From Panonychus citri (lineage: Eukaryota; Arthropoda; Arachnida; Trombidiformes; Tetranychidae), in contig NW_026515541.1 of the NCBI RefSeq assembly GCF_014898815.1, positions 1,178,001-1,242,000 on the forward strand: a stretch of 64,000 bases of DNA. Direction: 5' to 3'. This document shows positions 26,054-37,199 of this stretch, in pieces. Position numbers and translations under genes: made by a program. The notes under the pieces are model-generated. The model did no database searches. It was not told the origin of the DNA and worked only from the letters and a program-made list of their open reading frames with translations. Within the stretch, counting starts at the first letter, position 1. The number at the start of each line of letters is the position of its first letter.

Positions 26054-26583
26054 TTAATCATCTTCTTCAGATTCAGATGCATCCGAGTCCAATTTTTTTA
26101 AAGCAGCATCAACATCGTCAATACAATCTTTAAACTTTTTCCATTCATCCAAATTTAAGCTCAATCCTTTCTTTCCTGGGCATTTTTCACCTTTATCATT
26201 GATCCAAAATTCTCTAATATCAACTCTTAGACGACCTTTAAAGGAACCAACAGAAACGAAACGATTGTTACTCAATTGGAACCTGACATCGGAACCTTCT
26301 CCTTTACTATCACTGTCGCTGGCTTTACCCTTCGAACCTAAAGATAATAGACAGCAAAAAGAAAGAACAAGGAAAAGAACAACAAGAAAAAACATTAGCA
26401 ATAATTACAAAATTGAGAGAAAATGAAAAAAGAATAGAGAAAACATGATGTAATGATAGAATCCAAAGCCAATGGTAGAAAAAGCCACAGAGGAAAGGAA
26501 GAAAAAGAGAACAAAAGAAAAATAAATTCGAAATAATCGAACAATTTTAAACAAAGAAAATTACCTCGAGATGGTTTAGGCAT
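26054..26583 (-). CDS. PC4/Sub1 transcriptional coactivator (single-stranded DNA binding)
   Basis: Small nuclear coactivator of RNA polymerase II that binds single-stranded DNA. Exon 1 (26583-26565) encodes MPKPSR plus one base; the 227 bp GT-AG intron ends ctttag|GTTCG; exon 2 is 26337-26054. Together they give 100 residues. A Ser/Asp/Lys-rich N-terminus is followed by the PC4 fold: FQLSNNRFVSVGSFKGRLRV, DIREFWI, a short basic loop, and a helix around LNLDEWKKFKDCIDDVDAAL. The tail is acidic (DASESEEDD). In vertebrate PC4 the acidic Ser-rich part is N-terminal, so an acidic C-terminus is a small difference. The two exons join in phase without edits. Confidence 0.9.
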
Positions 26584-28510
26584 GATGAGAATATAATTAA
26601 TTCAATTTAAGTCAATTAATCAAGAGACACAATTAATTTTAATCAAAATTAACGGAGAAAACAATTAGTCCGGAACAGAAAAAAAGACAGAGAAGAAACA
26701 ACCGCGCTTAGTTATAGATGCGACAGGAAAAAGAAAGAGAAAAGAATAGAACAAAAATGGAAAATCTGATCTGCCATCTGTCGTTCTTTAAATGAACTAA
26801 ATAGAAAAACAAAATCCTTCAGAATTTTAATTCTACTCAACAATTTAATCAACAGAATTTATCTCTAATTTAAAGTTCTACAATTTATTCATAGAAATTT
26901 ATCATTTTCTAATCATCATGAATCATGGAATTGGATACTCTAGATAAAGGTAAGCCATTTAGTGACATAATTATGAGGTAACTTGGAACCACACCCGGTT
27001 ATCAATGGTCGATTTTTATTAAACATCAAATTGAATATTGGTGATTTTTTTTGATTAATTAGTTTAATTGTATCATGAAATTACTTCTATTCAATTGTGT
27101 AACAATCAAGTTAATTCTTGATCTTTTTCCTTTTTTATCATCTTGAGAATTTGATGTTCTAAATTGTGCAAGTTGATACAATGAGTTTAATTGGAATTGT
27201 GATTCAACTGCTAACATAACATTCCTAATGTTGATTGTTTTCTTTTAATTGTTGTTTCTTAATTTCGTTTGTATTGTGGTAGTTATTTTAATTCTATTCT
27301 TTTTTTGTCTAATCTAAATCTCTGTTGGCAGTAAGTATATTCATCACTGATTTATTGTTACCAAGTGTTATTATGTTGTGAGTGAATAGTCAACGTGTTC
27401 GACTTAATTTGGATTATAAATTTAATCATTGATCACACTTATCAATTTAGGTTTTGTTCTGATTGTTTAAAGTGTCATTTCCCATCATTATACAACAATT
27501 CATCACTCGACTGAAAATTGTAAACGAATTTCAATATTATCTTGAGAATCTATCATGTTAATAATCTTGTATTTCTTTTTTTTCTCTATAGATTCCAATT
27601 CTTTTCAACTGAGCTGTTAATCGTCATTCTTTAAATTGATTGTCATTGATTACTAGTCTTCTATACAAGATATTCACCAAGAGGGAATGATTAACTTGGA
27701 GTTAATTTTCAACTAATTGCCGCTTGTTACATTTCCACCTTCCACCGATCAGAACGATATTCCAGAAAGTGAATAAACTCAACCCTAAATTTACGTAATT
27801 CCAAGAATTAAATCAAAGTAAGTTCTAAATCATGTTCAGTTCTTAGTCAACATTTAATTGTCACCACTAACTAATTCCAATAGTGGATTGAACCCCGAAA
27901 ATTTGTACTCGTTTAGCTTGATGATGATGATGAAAAAACATCTCTACCTATGGAGGCTACTGAGAGTTACTATTTTTGCTGTTGATCCTATCAAATTGAA
28001 TGCGAAAGATTAACAGAGCGATTATAAGATTTGGGTGAAAACAAATGTTGATTAACAAGAAATCTAAATGATTCATGGATGATCAGGACAATCAAGATAT
28101 AAATTTGTAAAGAATATCATTTGTTTCATGTTCTTTTAACCTCTACCCTAAATAGAATCTAGTTAATCAACTTTACCAGTTTAACATGTTCCAAATGAGT
28201 TAAACAACATCATCTTTCCTCATCATCACCAATCACCATCATCATTTTAATCAAAAACAACAACAACAACAACAACAATAAACAACATTTGTTGAATTAA
28301 TACTTAGCAACCAATGAGTTTCCTCTCCATCTTGATATTTATCCTTTTAATTCATCCTCTTTCTGGTTCCTCTCTCTCCTTATAGTCGTTTCAATTGATT
28401 CCTATTTGTTTTTATTACCTTTTGTTATTATTTACTAATTGAAAATTCATCTCTCTCTCCCTCTACAGTCTTAATTAAACAGGATAATTAATTCACTGGT
28501 ACATGTAATC
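26584..28510. other. Head-to-head spacer between PC4/Sub1 and DHRSX-like genes
   Basis: 1.9 kb between divergent genes, so promoters for both should be here. The first 250 bp beyond 26584 (around 26700-26790) is less A+T-rich and is the likely PC4 start region. A CAA run lies at about 28255-28279 and CT-rich tracts near 28360-28470, likely the 5' untranslated region of the right-hand gene. No coding sequence is supported. Confidence 0.5.
28255..28279. repeat. CAA trinucleotide run
   Basis: A short microsatellite of about eight CAA units upstream of the DHRSX-like gene. Confidence 0.8.
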
Positions 28511-29683
28511 ATGACTCTGGACAAATCTGGCCTAAACAATGTGATCCACAATATTTACAATCTCTGGTGTTTCATTTGTCTTTACCTGTTGGGTGCTTAT
28601 TATGTTATCATTGAATTAAATCGTAAATTTGGTTTCATTAACAAAGTGAAAACCTTTGATGTGGATACTGCAGTTACCTGTACCCTGGAAGGTAGAGTTG
28701 CCATAATAACCGGCGGTGGAAGAGGAATCGGCTGGGAAACAGCTAAAAGTTTAATCAAAAAAGGATGTCATGTTATTGTTACCTCATCAACTAAGCCGGG
28801 ACCACAACTTGATTCATTAAAAGAATCCCTGTCTCCACAAATTGATGGTTATATCGGTAAATTGGATATCTGGCATCTAGAATTATCAAGCCTTACATCA
28901 GTCTTAGAATTCATTAGGAAATTTAAATCATCGGGCCTTGGATTAAATCTTCTAATCAATAATGCAGGTAAGAAAAAGAAAACTGTTTTTCTATTCAATA
29001 TTAACAATGAATTCTAATTATTTCTCTCTCTCTCACTCTTTTCTTCTTCTTATTCTCTTCCAGGAGTTATGTTTGCTCCCTTTTCATTGACAGAAGACGG
29101 TTTTGAATCTCATCTGTCCATCAACTATTTAGGCCATTGTTTATTAATCTGGGCTTTCCTTCCTATTCTCAATGAAACTGGATTTAAGAGTCGAAATCTT
29201 TCTCGGATAATCAACGTTTCCTCCAGTACACATTATGCTCGTAATTTACGGTTAGATGATCTAAACGGATCTAAAATGTATTCACCTTATCATGCATACG
29301 CTCAATCAAAATTGGCCCAGATAATGTTTACCTTTAAACTTCACCGTTACCTTAATGAAAAGGGTTCTTATGATTTGGTAACTGTAAACAGTGTCCACCC
29401 TGGAGTGGCCAAGACTGCTCTCTATGAGCATGTTTGGTGGGTCCAATTGTTTCCAGGTTTAGCTTCAATGGTCTTCCGAACTCCCAAAGAAGGAGCTGAA
29501 ACCGTTCTTTATGCATCCCTATCACCCGAAATCGATGGTGTTGGCGGTAAATACCTCGAAGATTGTGCCATTGTCCGTGCATCTAAATACTCTTACAATG
29601 AATCTAAACAAGAAGAACTTTGGTCATTGACAAGATCACTATTAAAACCATGGATTGACCAAGTAGAAAATAATTCCAGTTAA
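28511..29683 (+). CDS. DHRSX-like membrane-anchored short-chain dehydrogenase/reductase
   Basis: Classical SDR fold with an N-terminal membrane segment (about residues 14-35). Exons 28511-28967 and 29064-29683 join as AATGCAG|GAGTT through a 96 bp GT-AG intron, giving 358 residues. Cofactor motif TGGGRGIG (67-74), NNAG (150-153), the SSS around 204-206, and catalytic YAQSK (Tyr231, Lys235) are all present. The segments GFESHLSINYLGH, HPGVAKTALYEHVWW and PEIDGVGGKYL resemble human DHRSX, which has recently been tied to polyprenol/dolichol metabolism. The dolichol role is carried over from that family and not shown here. Other retinol-dehydrogenase-like SDRs are the main alternative. It has no stop or frame break. 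Confidence 0.8.
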
Positions 29684-30266
29684 TTTTCCGGTTTCCAAAC
29701 ACCACCAACAACAAAGATCAATTCCCGTCAAAGAAAAAAACAAAGTTTAACTCTCCCAAATCCATAGATTTTTTCACCCTTGAAAATTTACCTTAATTGT
29801 GTTTCCAAATTGTATAACACAAAATCACACACACTTAAACTATTTATTTACCCTTTCCTTTTGTAACAACCACCAAATCAACAACAATTATCCTAAAACA
29901 ATTAAGCAAACAGCAAACTCTTGTCATGTGATTGTAAACATTTACCAATTTTTTATATAATTATTATTATTATTATCAATTAATAATAATTAATGACTAT
30001 CAACTTATTAAATTCTCTCTGTTGAAAATTGAATAATCATCAATCTTAATTGATTACAATTAAATTGTTCTCAGAACAAACAGAAAAATGAAAAAAGGAT
30101 CGTATTGATTGTGCGTCGATTCCTAATGTTAATCAGTCTCAGTTTCACCTTTTTGTTTGTTTACATTTTTCTCTCAACTATTAACCTAATTGTGTTTTCT
30201 CTCACAATTAAACCAGTGTCATTTTACCCTTTTAATTTAATTGTGTTCCCAATCACAATCAACCAA
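29684..30266. other. Spacer between DHRSX-like and G-gamma genes
   Basis: 583 bp, A+T-rich, with the DHRSX-like 3' untranslated region and the 5' region of G-gamma. ATG-led frames start at 30105, but the conserved reading begins near 30267, so I treat the earlier part as untranslated. Confidence 0.5.
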
Positions 30267-30776
30267 ATGATAATGACAACAGTGGAAGAGCTTAAAAATG
30301 AGATAATCCATCTCAGATTAGAAGCAAATATGAATCGTATCGCTGTTTCAAAAGCGATTGAAGAGTAAGTCACAATTTACTAATTGTCACCTGAGAAAAT
30401 CACCTAATCACCATCACAATCAAATGACCAGTGAAAACAATGTTTACGTTGATTGTTAACTCGTTACAATCATCAGCTGATTTCGTGTTTACTTTCATCT
30501 TGGTTACATTGATTTTCTTGTTCATATCAACTGATAATCTTAATATTTTGCTCTGATTTTCATGTAAACAATTAGATGTAATTGTGATGTTATGATATAT
30601 GATTTTCTCTCTGTTAATTGTTCTTGATTAACAATCAATCTAATTGCTTTTTATCTTAATTTCTCTTTAGGTTGAAACAATATTGTCTTGAGAACCAGGA
30701 AAATGATTTTCTGGTTTCTGGTTCCATTTATGATGAGAATCCATTCCGAGAATCTAAAACCTGTGGAATTTTTTAA
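30267..30776 (+). CDS. Heterotrimeric G-protein gamma subunit
   Basis: Partners G-beta and tethers the dimer to the membrane. Exons 30267-30364 and 30671-30776 join as GAAGA|GTTGAAA across a 306 bp GT-AG intron, giving 67 residues (65 if Met at 30273 is used). The GGL helix region reads VEELKNEIIHLRLEANMNRI; the second exon has ENQENDFLVSGSIYDENPF. The conserved NPF and the C-terminal CGIF CaaX box (Cys prenylation site) are intact. A final Phe in the box predicts farnesylation rather than geranylgeranylation, by the general CaaX rule. The gene ends only 21 bases before the large tandem duplication. Confidence 0.88.
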
Positions 30777-30797
30777 ATTATTTCTCATTTGGGTTAA

Positions 30798-33480
30798 TTG
30801 TTGGCTGACAATTAATTATTTCCACATAAACAATGATCACCAATTGGCACCATCACCACAACCCCAATGAACAATTAACGATAATTTGCTTTTTTTTCTC
30901 GTCAACACTTTAATCACGTCCAAATCAAACCATCTCCACAATTAACTAATTGCAATCAGTCAATTGTTACTTTGTGTTAATTTGATCAACAACAACAACA
31001 ACAACAACTGGATTAAAATTTTGATTTTCTTGTCGTTGATTAAATTTACCAATTTAACGATTGATTTTTAATGTTTCCTTTTTCGTCAATTGTTTAACTA
31101 ATTGTGAGATTAAATTGTAATTTAAAAGCTTCCCCTCCAATGGACAAAGTTTCATTAAAGTTTCACTTTTAATCTTCAACAATTAGTTAATTGGTGACTG
31201 ATTTCAACTCAACAATTAAAAGTAAACAACTTGAATCTATTGATAGAAATTTTCAGAAACAAACAATCAACTTGATTACACAATCAAATCAAAACGAAAA
31301 CATCAAATAATTAACTTGAAAAACAATTTAATCAGTTAATTAAATGTCAATTTTTGGATTATAATCTTGACACTAAAATCAAATGATAACAAATTAACTA
31401 ATTCACTTAGTTTAATTTAGATTGGAACAAGAAACTTTGATTAATTGTTGAAGATTAACAACAAAAATAGCGACTAATTAAGGATTCATTAAGAGTAATT
31501 AATTAATTATATTAATCCAATGCTAGAATGAGTTAATTCAGTTAATTTCGTGTTAATCATTTCATGATAATCTCAATGATGTTGAAATAAAATAAGACAA
31601 TCAATTGATTCAAATGAAAGGTTAATTGTAATCAGTATCAAGAAAAACTTTCATTAGTTATTAACTGACCAATCAGTTAGTCAATTTAATCACTATTACA
31701 ATTAACTAGATATTAATCAATTCAATTAAAATGAAACATTCAATTAAACGGCTTAAATTTGAAGGACATCATCTTAATTATTTGTTTATTATTTTCATCC
31801 ACAATTTAATAATAACAGAGTTAAATTTGCCCGAGGGCAATTTAAATCACGATGGATAATTGTAATCAACGATTACCAAATGAAAGTTAATCATTAGAAG
31901 GTAAAGAAAACATTTACAACCATAGAAAATTTTTTTCCACAATTAGTTTAACTAAGTGATTGGGAAGAAGAAAAAAATTGATCACTTTTCCTTGTCAATC
32001 GTAATCAACGTTAATTGTTGATTGTTGATTGTTGAAAATTGATTGTGATTTGATTCATCAATATAAATAAGTGTATGTGGTTGATGGTTAACATATTTTT
32101 CCACCTCTTTCCTTGTGAGAAACTGAATTAACTTTAATTGTTTGTCATCTAAATAAAAGAAAACACAATTAAGTTAATTTCTAATCAATCAAGGTTATCA
32201 TGTCCTAAATTGTCCAGTTGATTGCAATTTAGTTGATCATCAACATCATCAACTTAATCAAGGTTAATCAATAACCTTTCAATTTATTTAATCAACAATT
32301 AAATTAGAAATCAAACTTTTAATCCAGTTTGATTAACTACATTATTGTTATTAGATAATATTAATTGTTAGATTTAAATTGAAATTAATTCGGTTTCAAT
32401 GATTAACATCAATCAATTGAAATCAATAAGCGAAAATTATCAAAATGTACAACAATTTGTTAATTGTTGTTAAATATATTACATATTCTGTGTATCAATA
32501 TTAACAAATAGGTGAAAATTGAAATAATCACAACAATCAGTTGATTATTTGTATTTACAATCAACAATTGAAATTCATTGATTGTGATTAATGTAAAAAT
32601 AAAACATAGGAAGATGATTATTGGTAAAATATCATTATAATTAACATTATCATCAACCAGCAATCAACAACAATTAACATTATTAGCCTTAAATGACCTT
32701 CTATTAACCTTCAATTTAAGGTTTAAATCATCATTAAATTGATTGTAGTTGATTGTTAATCACATAGCACATTTGTTATAACAACATTACAATAAAATTT
32801 AGTAAATTGTCTTAAATCACAAGCAACAATCAAGTTAACTTGTGTTGGTAATTCAAGTTTGACAATCAACTTAATTGTAATACAAATATCGTTTAATCAA
32901 CCAAATTGTATCAACTATAATGTTTAATTGTTCATCATGTGCATGTAAAAGTTTATTGGTTAATAAACAATCAATTAACTTATATTTAATTTGATTATTT
33001 CTCATCAATCGAGTAATCAAAAGGTTGATAAGTAGCAATTTGTTAATTAAGAGACTTGAAAGTTATGCAATTTAAGTTAAATTTATGTAACAATTTAATT
33101 GCCTTTTGATGATTTTACGATTAAATTTTTATCCCTTAAAACTTTTGACAATTAGAAATTAATAAATTACCATGATAACCTTTTTCGCATACGAATTGAT
33201 TGATTAAAGAGAAAGTAAATTGATTAGTTAATTTCCAAGAATCGTAAACAAAAGGTTAAAAATTAATAGTTGGGATTAAATTGTTATGACAATTAGAAGA
33301 CGAGAAATTAAAGGAAATCCTTGAATTTGGGAGAGATTGTGAAAAGGGAAAATCGTAGTTAATTTGAATTGAATATTTGGTTGATTGTTAACCAATTGGA
33401 GGCGATTGTTGATCAACTAATAAGTAAATTGTTGTGATAATAACGACAAATTAAGGGAACAGGTAATGGAAAAAGGTAAA
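30798..33480. repeat. Tandem duplication, copy 1 (2,683 bp)
   Basis: Direct repeat with the copy at 33481-36173. It starts TTGTTGGCTGACAATTAATT and ends GGAAAAAGGTAAA. It is non-coding as far as I can see and includes the likely G-gamma 3' untranslated region. The last ~50 bases correspond to the start of the dispersed repeat seen in full at 36119. Confidence 0.95.
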
Positions 33481-36173
33481 TTGTTGGCTGACAATTAATT
33501 ATTTCCACATAAACAATGATCACCAATTGGCACCATCACCACAACCCCAATGAACAATTAACGATAATTTGCTTTTTTTTCTCGTCAACACTTTAATCAC
33601 GTCCAAATCAAACCATCTCCACAATTAACTAATTGCAATCAGTCAATTGTTACTTTGTGTTAATTTGATCAACAACAACAACAACAACAACTGGATTAAA
33701 ATTTTGATTTTCTTGTCGTTGATTAAATTTACCAATTTAACGATTGATTTTTAATGTTTCCTTTTTCGTCAATTGTTTAACTAATTGTGAGATTAAATTG
33801 TAATTTAAAGCTTCCTCCAATGGACAAAGTTTCATTAAAGTTTCACTTTTAATCTTCAACAATTAGTTAATTGGTGATTTCAACTCAACAATTAAAAGTA
33901 AACAACTTGAATCTATTGATAGAAATTTTCAGAAACAAACAATCAACTTGATTACACAATCAAATCAAAACGAAAACATCAAATAATTAACTTGAAAAAC
34001 AATTTAATCAGTTAATTAAATGTCAATTTTTGGATTATAATCTTGACACTAAAATCAAATGATAACAAATTAACTAATTCACTTAGTTTAATTTAGATTG
34101 GAACAAGAAACTTTGATTAATTGTTGAAGATTAACAACAAAAATAGCGACTAATTAAGGATTCATTAAGAGTAATTAATTAATTATATTAATCCAACGCT
34201 AGAATGAGTTAATTCAGTTAATTTCGTGTTAATTTCGTGTTAATCATTTCATGATAATCTCAATGATGTTGAAATAAAATAAGACAATCAATTGATCAAA
34301 TGAAAGGTTAATTGTAATCAGTATCAAGAAAAACTTTCATTAGTTATTAACTGACCAATCAGTTAGTCAATTTAATCACTATTACAATTAACTAGATATT
34401 AATCAATTCAATTAAAATGAAACATTCAATTAAACGGCTTAAATTTGAAGGACATCATCTTAATTATTTGTTTATTATTTTCATCCACAATTTAATAATA
34501 ACAGAGTTAAATTTGCCCGAGGGCAATTTAAATCACGATGGATAATTGTAATCAACGATTACCAAATGAAAGTTAATCATTAGAAGGTAAAGAAAACATT
34601 TACAACCATAGAAAATTTTTTTCCACAATTAGTTTAACTAGTGATTGGGAAGAAGAAAAAAAAATTGATCACTTTTCCTTGTCAATCGTAATCAACGTTA
34701 ATTGTTGATTGTTGATTGTTGAAAATTGATTGTGATTTGATTCATCAATATAAATAAGTGTATGTGGTTGATGGTTAACATATTTTTCCACCTCTTTCCT
34801 TGTGAGAAACTGAATTAACTTTAATTGTTTGTCATCTAAATAAAAGAAAACACAATTAAGTTAATTTCTAATCAATCAAGGTTATCATGTCCTAAATTGT
34901 CCAGTTGATTGCAATTTAGTTGATCATCAACATCATCAACTTAATCAAGGTTAATCAATAACCTTTCAATTTATTTAATCAACAATTAAATTAGAAATCA
35001 AACTTTTAATCCAGTTTGATTAACTACATTATTGTTATTAGATAATATTAATTGTTAGATTTAAATTGAAATTAATTCGGTTTCAATGATTAACATCAAT
35101 CAATTGAAATCAATAAGCAGAAAATTATCAAAATGTACACAACAATTTGTTAATTGTTGTTAAATATATTACATATTCTGTGTATCAATATTAACAAATA
35201 GGTGAAAATTGAAATAATCACAACAATCAGTTGATTATTTGTATTTACAATCAACAATTGAAATTCATTGATTGTGATTAATGTAAAAATAAAACATAGG
35301 AAGATGATTATTGGTAAAATATCATTATAATTAACATTATCATCAACCAGCAATCAACAACAATTAACATTATTAGCCTTAAATGACCTTCTATTAACCT
35401 TCAATTTAAGGTTTAAATCATCATTAAATTGATTGTAGTTGATTGTTAATCACATAGCACATTTGTTATAACAACATTACAATAAAATTTAGTAAATTGT
35501 GTCTTAAATCACAAGCAACTTAATCAAGTTAACTTGTGTTGGTAATTCAAGTTTGACAATCAACTTAATTGTAATACAAATATCGTTTAATCAACCAAAT
35601 TGTATCAACTATAATGTTTAATTGTTCATCATGTGCATGTAAAAGTTTATTGGTTAATAAACAATCAATTAACTTATATTTAATTTGATTATTTCTCATC
35701 AATCGAGTAATCAAAAGGTTGATAAGTAGCAATTTGTTAATTAAGAGACTTGAAAGTTGTGCAATTTAAGTTAAATTTATGTAACAATTTAATTGCCTTT
35801 TGATGATTTTACGATTAAATTTTTATCCCTTAAAACTTTTGACAATTAGAAATTAATAAATTACCATGATAACCTTTTTCGCATACGAATTGATTGATTA
35901 AAGAGAAAGTAAATTGATTAGTTAATTTCCAAGAATCGTAAACAAAAGGTTAGAAATTAATAGTTGGGATTAAATTGTTATGACAATTAGAAGACGAGAA
36001 ATTAAAGGAAATCCTTGAATTTGGGAAGAGATTGAAAAGGGAAAATCGTAGTTAATTTGAATTGAATATTTGGTTGATTGTTAACCAATTGGAGGCGATT
36101 GTTGATCAACTAATAAGTAAATTGTTGTGATAATAACGACAAATTAAGGGAACAGGTAATGGAAAAAGGTAAA
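33481..36173. repeat. Tandem duplication, copy 2 (2,693 bp)
   Basis: Near-identical to copy 1, with few substitutions and mostly small indels. Examples: an extra 11-base TTAATTTCGTG unit near 34220-34240, a 4-base deletion near 33877, and CAACGCTAG against CAATGCTAG. An identical 67-codon open frame in both copies (32460-32663 and 35150-35353, minus) reflects the high identity and A+T composition, not demonstrated coding. Confidence 0.95.
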
Positions 36174-36530
36174 TACTAAATACAGGGAAGATAAGATGAT
36201 GAAGATAGAAAAAAAAATTCTTTTACAAGAGAGAAAGAAAAAAACATCAATGGAGGATAAAAAATGGAAATGGATGCGAATTGTGACAGAGAAGAAAACA
36301 AGGAGTGAGAGAGAAAATGAGAGAGTTTGAGAGAGTGAGATTGAGAGAGAAAAGGATTGAGGAAAAAGTCAACAATTCGGGTAACACAAATTCTGTTTGG
36401 AAAATGGTTCTCATTGATTAGCTTCCATTGGGCATTTTGGAAGTGATTTAAATGGCCCCAAGCTCAAAGTCTCTATTTAGTGGATATGATCAGAGGAGAG
36501 AATCTGTTGAGAGAGAGAGAAGATAAATTA
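36119..36530 (+). repeat. Dispersed repeat R, copy near ABCH
   Basis: Similar in order and direction to 42280-42660. Shared blocks include GGAACAGGTAAT, AGGTAAATACTAAA, CAGGGAAG, AATGGATGC, CTCATTGATT and ATTCTGTTGAGAGAGA, separated by indels. The body is purine-rich (GAGA). It has no open frame; it could be a worn non-autonomous element or a duplicated promoter segment. Confidence 0.65.
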
Positions 36531-37199
36531 GAAGAGAGAGAGAGAGAGGAAGATGTTGATGTCCTTCGAAAATGAACTAAGCTGATTATTAAGGTAAGAA
36601 TGCGAATTAAGACTAAAAAATAACGACAGGTTTTCGAAAGAGAGCCAGAGGGAGGGATAATGGTGGAAAACTGAGTGAGGGTGAGAGAAGGAGAATGAGA
36701 GAGAGTGAGAGAGAGGAAAGGGTTTACTTAGAAATTGAGAAGGCTGATGATTAGCTGGTTCGGTCAGTAATTTGGTTGGAAAGGGAAAATATCCATTGGA
36801 ATTACAATTATTAAATTATTTACTTTTTCTCTCCCTTCAGTTTACAATCAACAATAAGTTTACATTCGTAGTTGATTTGTCCACCATCATGATCTTCAGC
36901 TAAATTGTGACTTCCTCTCTCATGGATACACTTTCACTGACAATCAATAATCATCAATGATCACAATCAGTTAATTTTAGTTTCGCATCTTTTTATCATA
37001 TTGTTTATCCTTCAAGTTACTTTCATTAATTTGATTTGGTTCCAATTTCCTCTGGATGTGATCTAGTTATTAATGTTAATTACAATTGACAATTAATGAA
37101 CAATTAACTTGTTGATTGTTGGAAAACTTTTTTTTTTCTTTGAGTGTGTTTTTCAATTGATCTTTATAATCTTAATTGATTCGTTAAATTGTAATTACG
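36531..37199. other. 5' region of the ABCH transporter gene
   Basis: GA-rich up to about 36720, then A+T-rich to the start codon. A TTTTTTTTTC tract lies near 37129-37140. It probably contains the promoter and 5' untranslated region; I see no clear TATA box. Confidence 0.45.

Noticed and set aside
32460..35353. Identical 67-codon frame in both tandem copies
   Set aside because: The copies are almost identical throughout, so identity is no sign of selection; the composition is Ile/Asn/Leu as expected from A+T-rich DNA.
30798..36173. CRISPR-like or satellite array
   Set aside because: Only two long units with no spacer structure; it is a simple tandem duplication.
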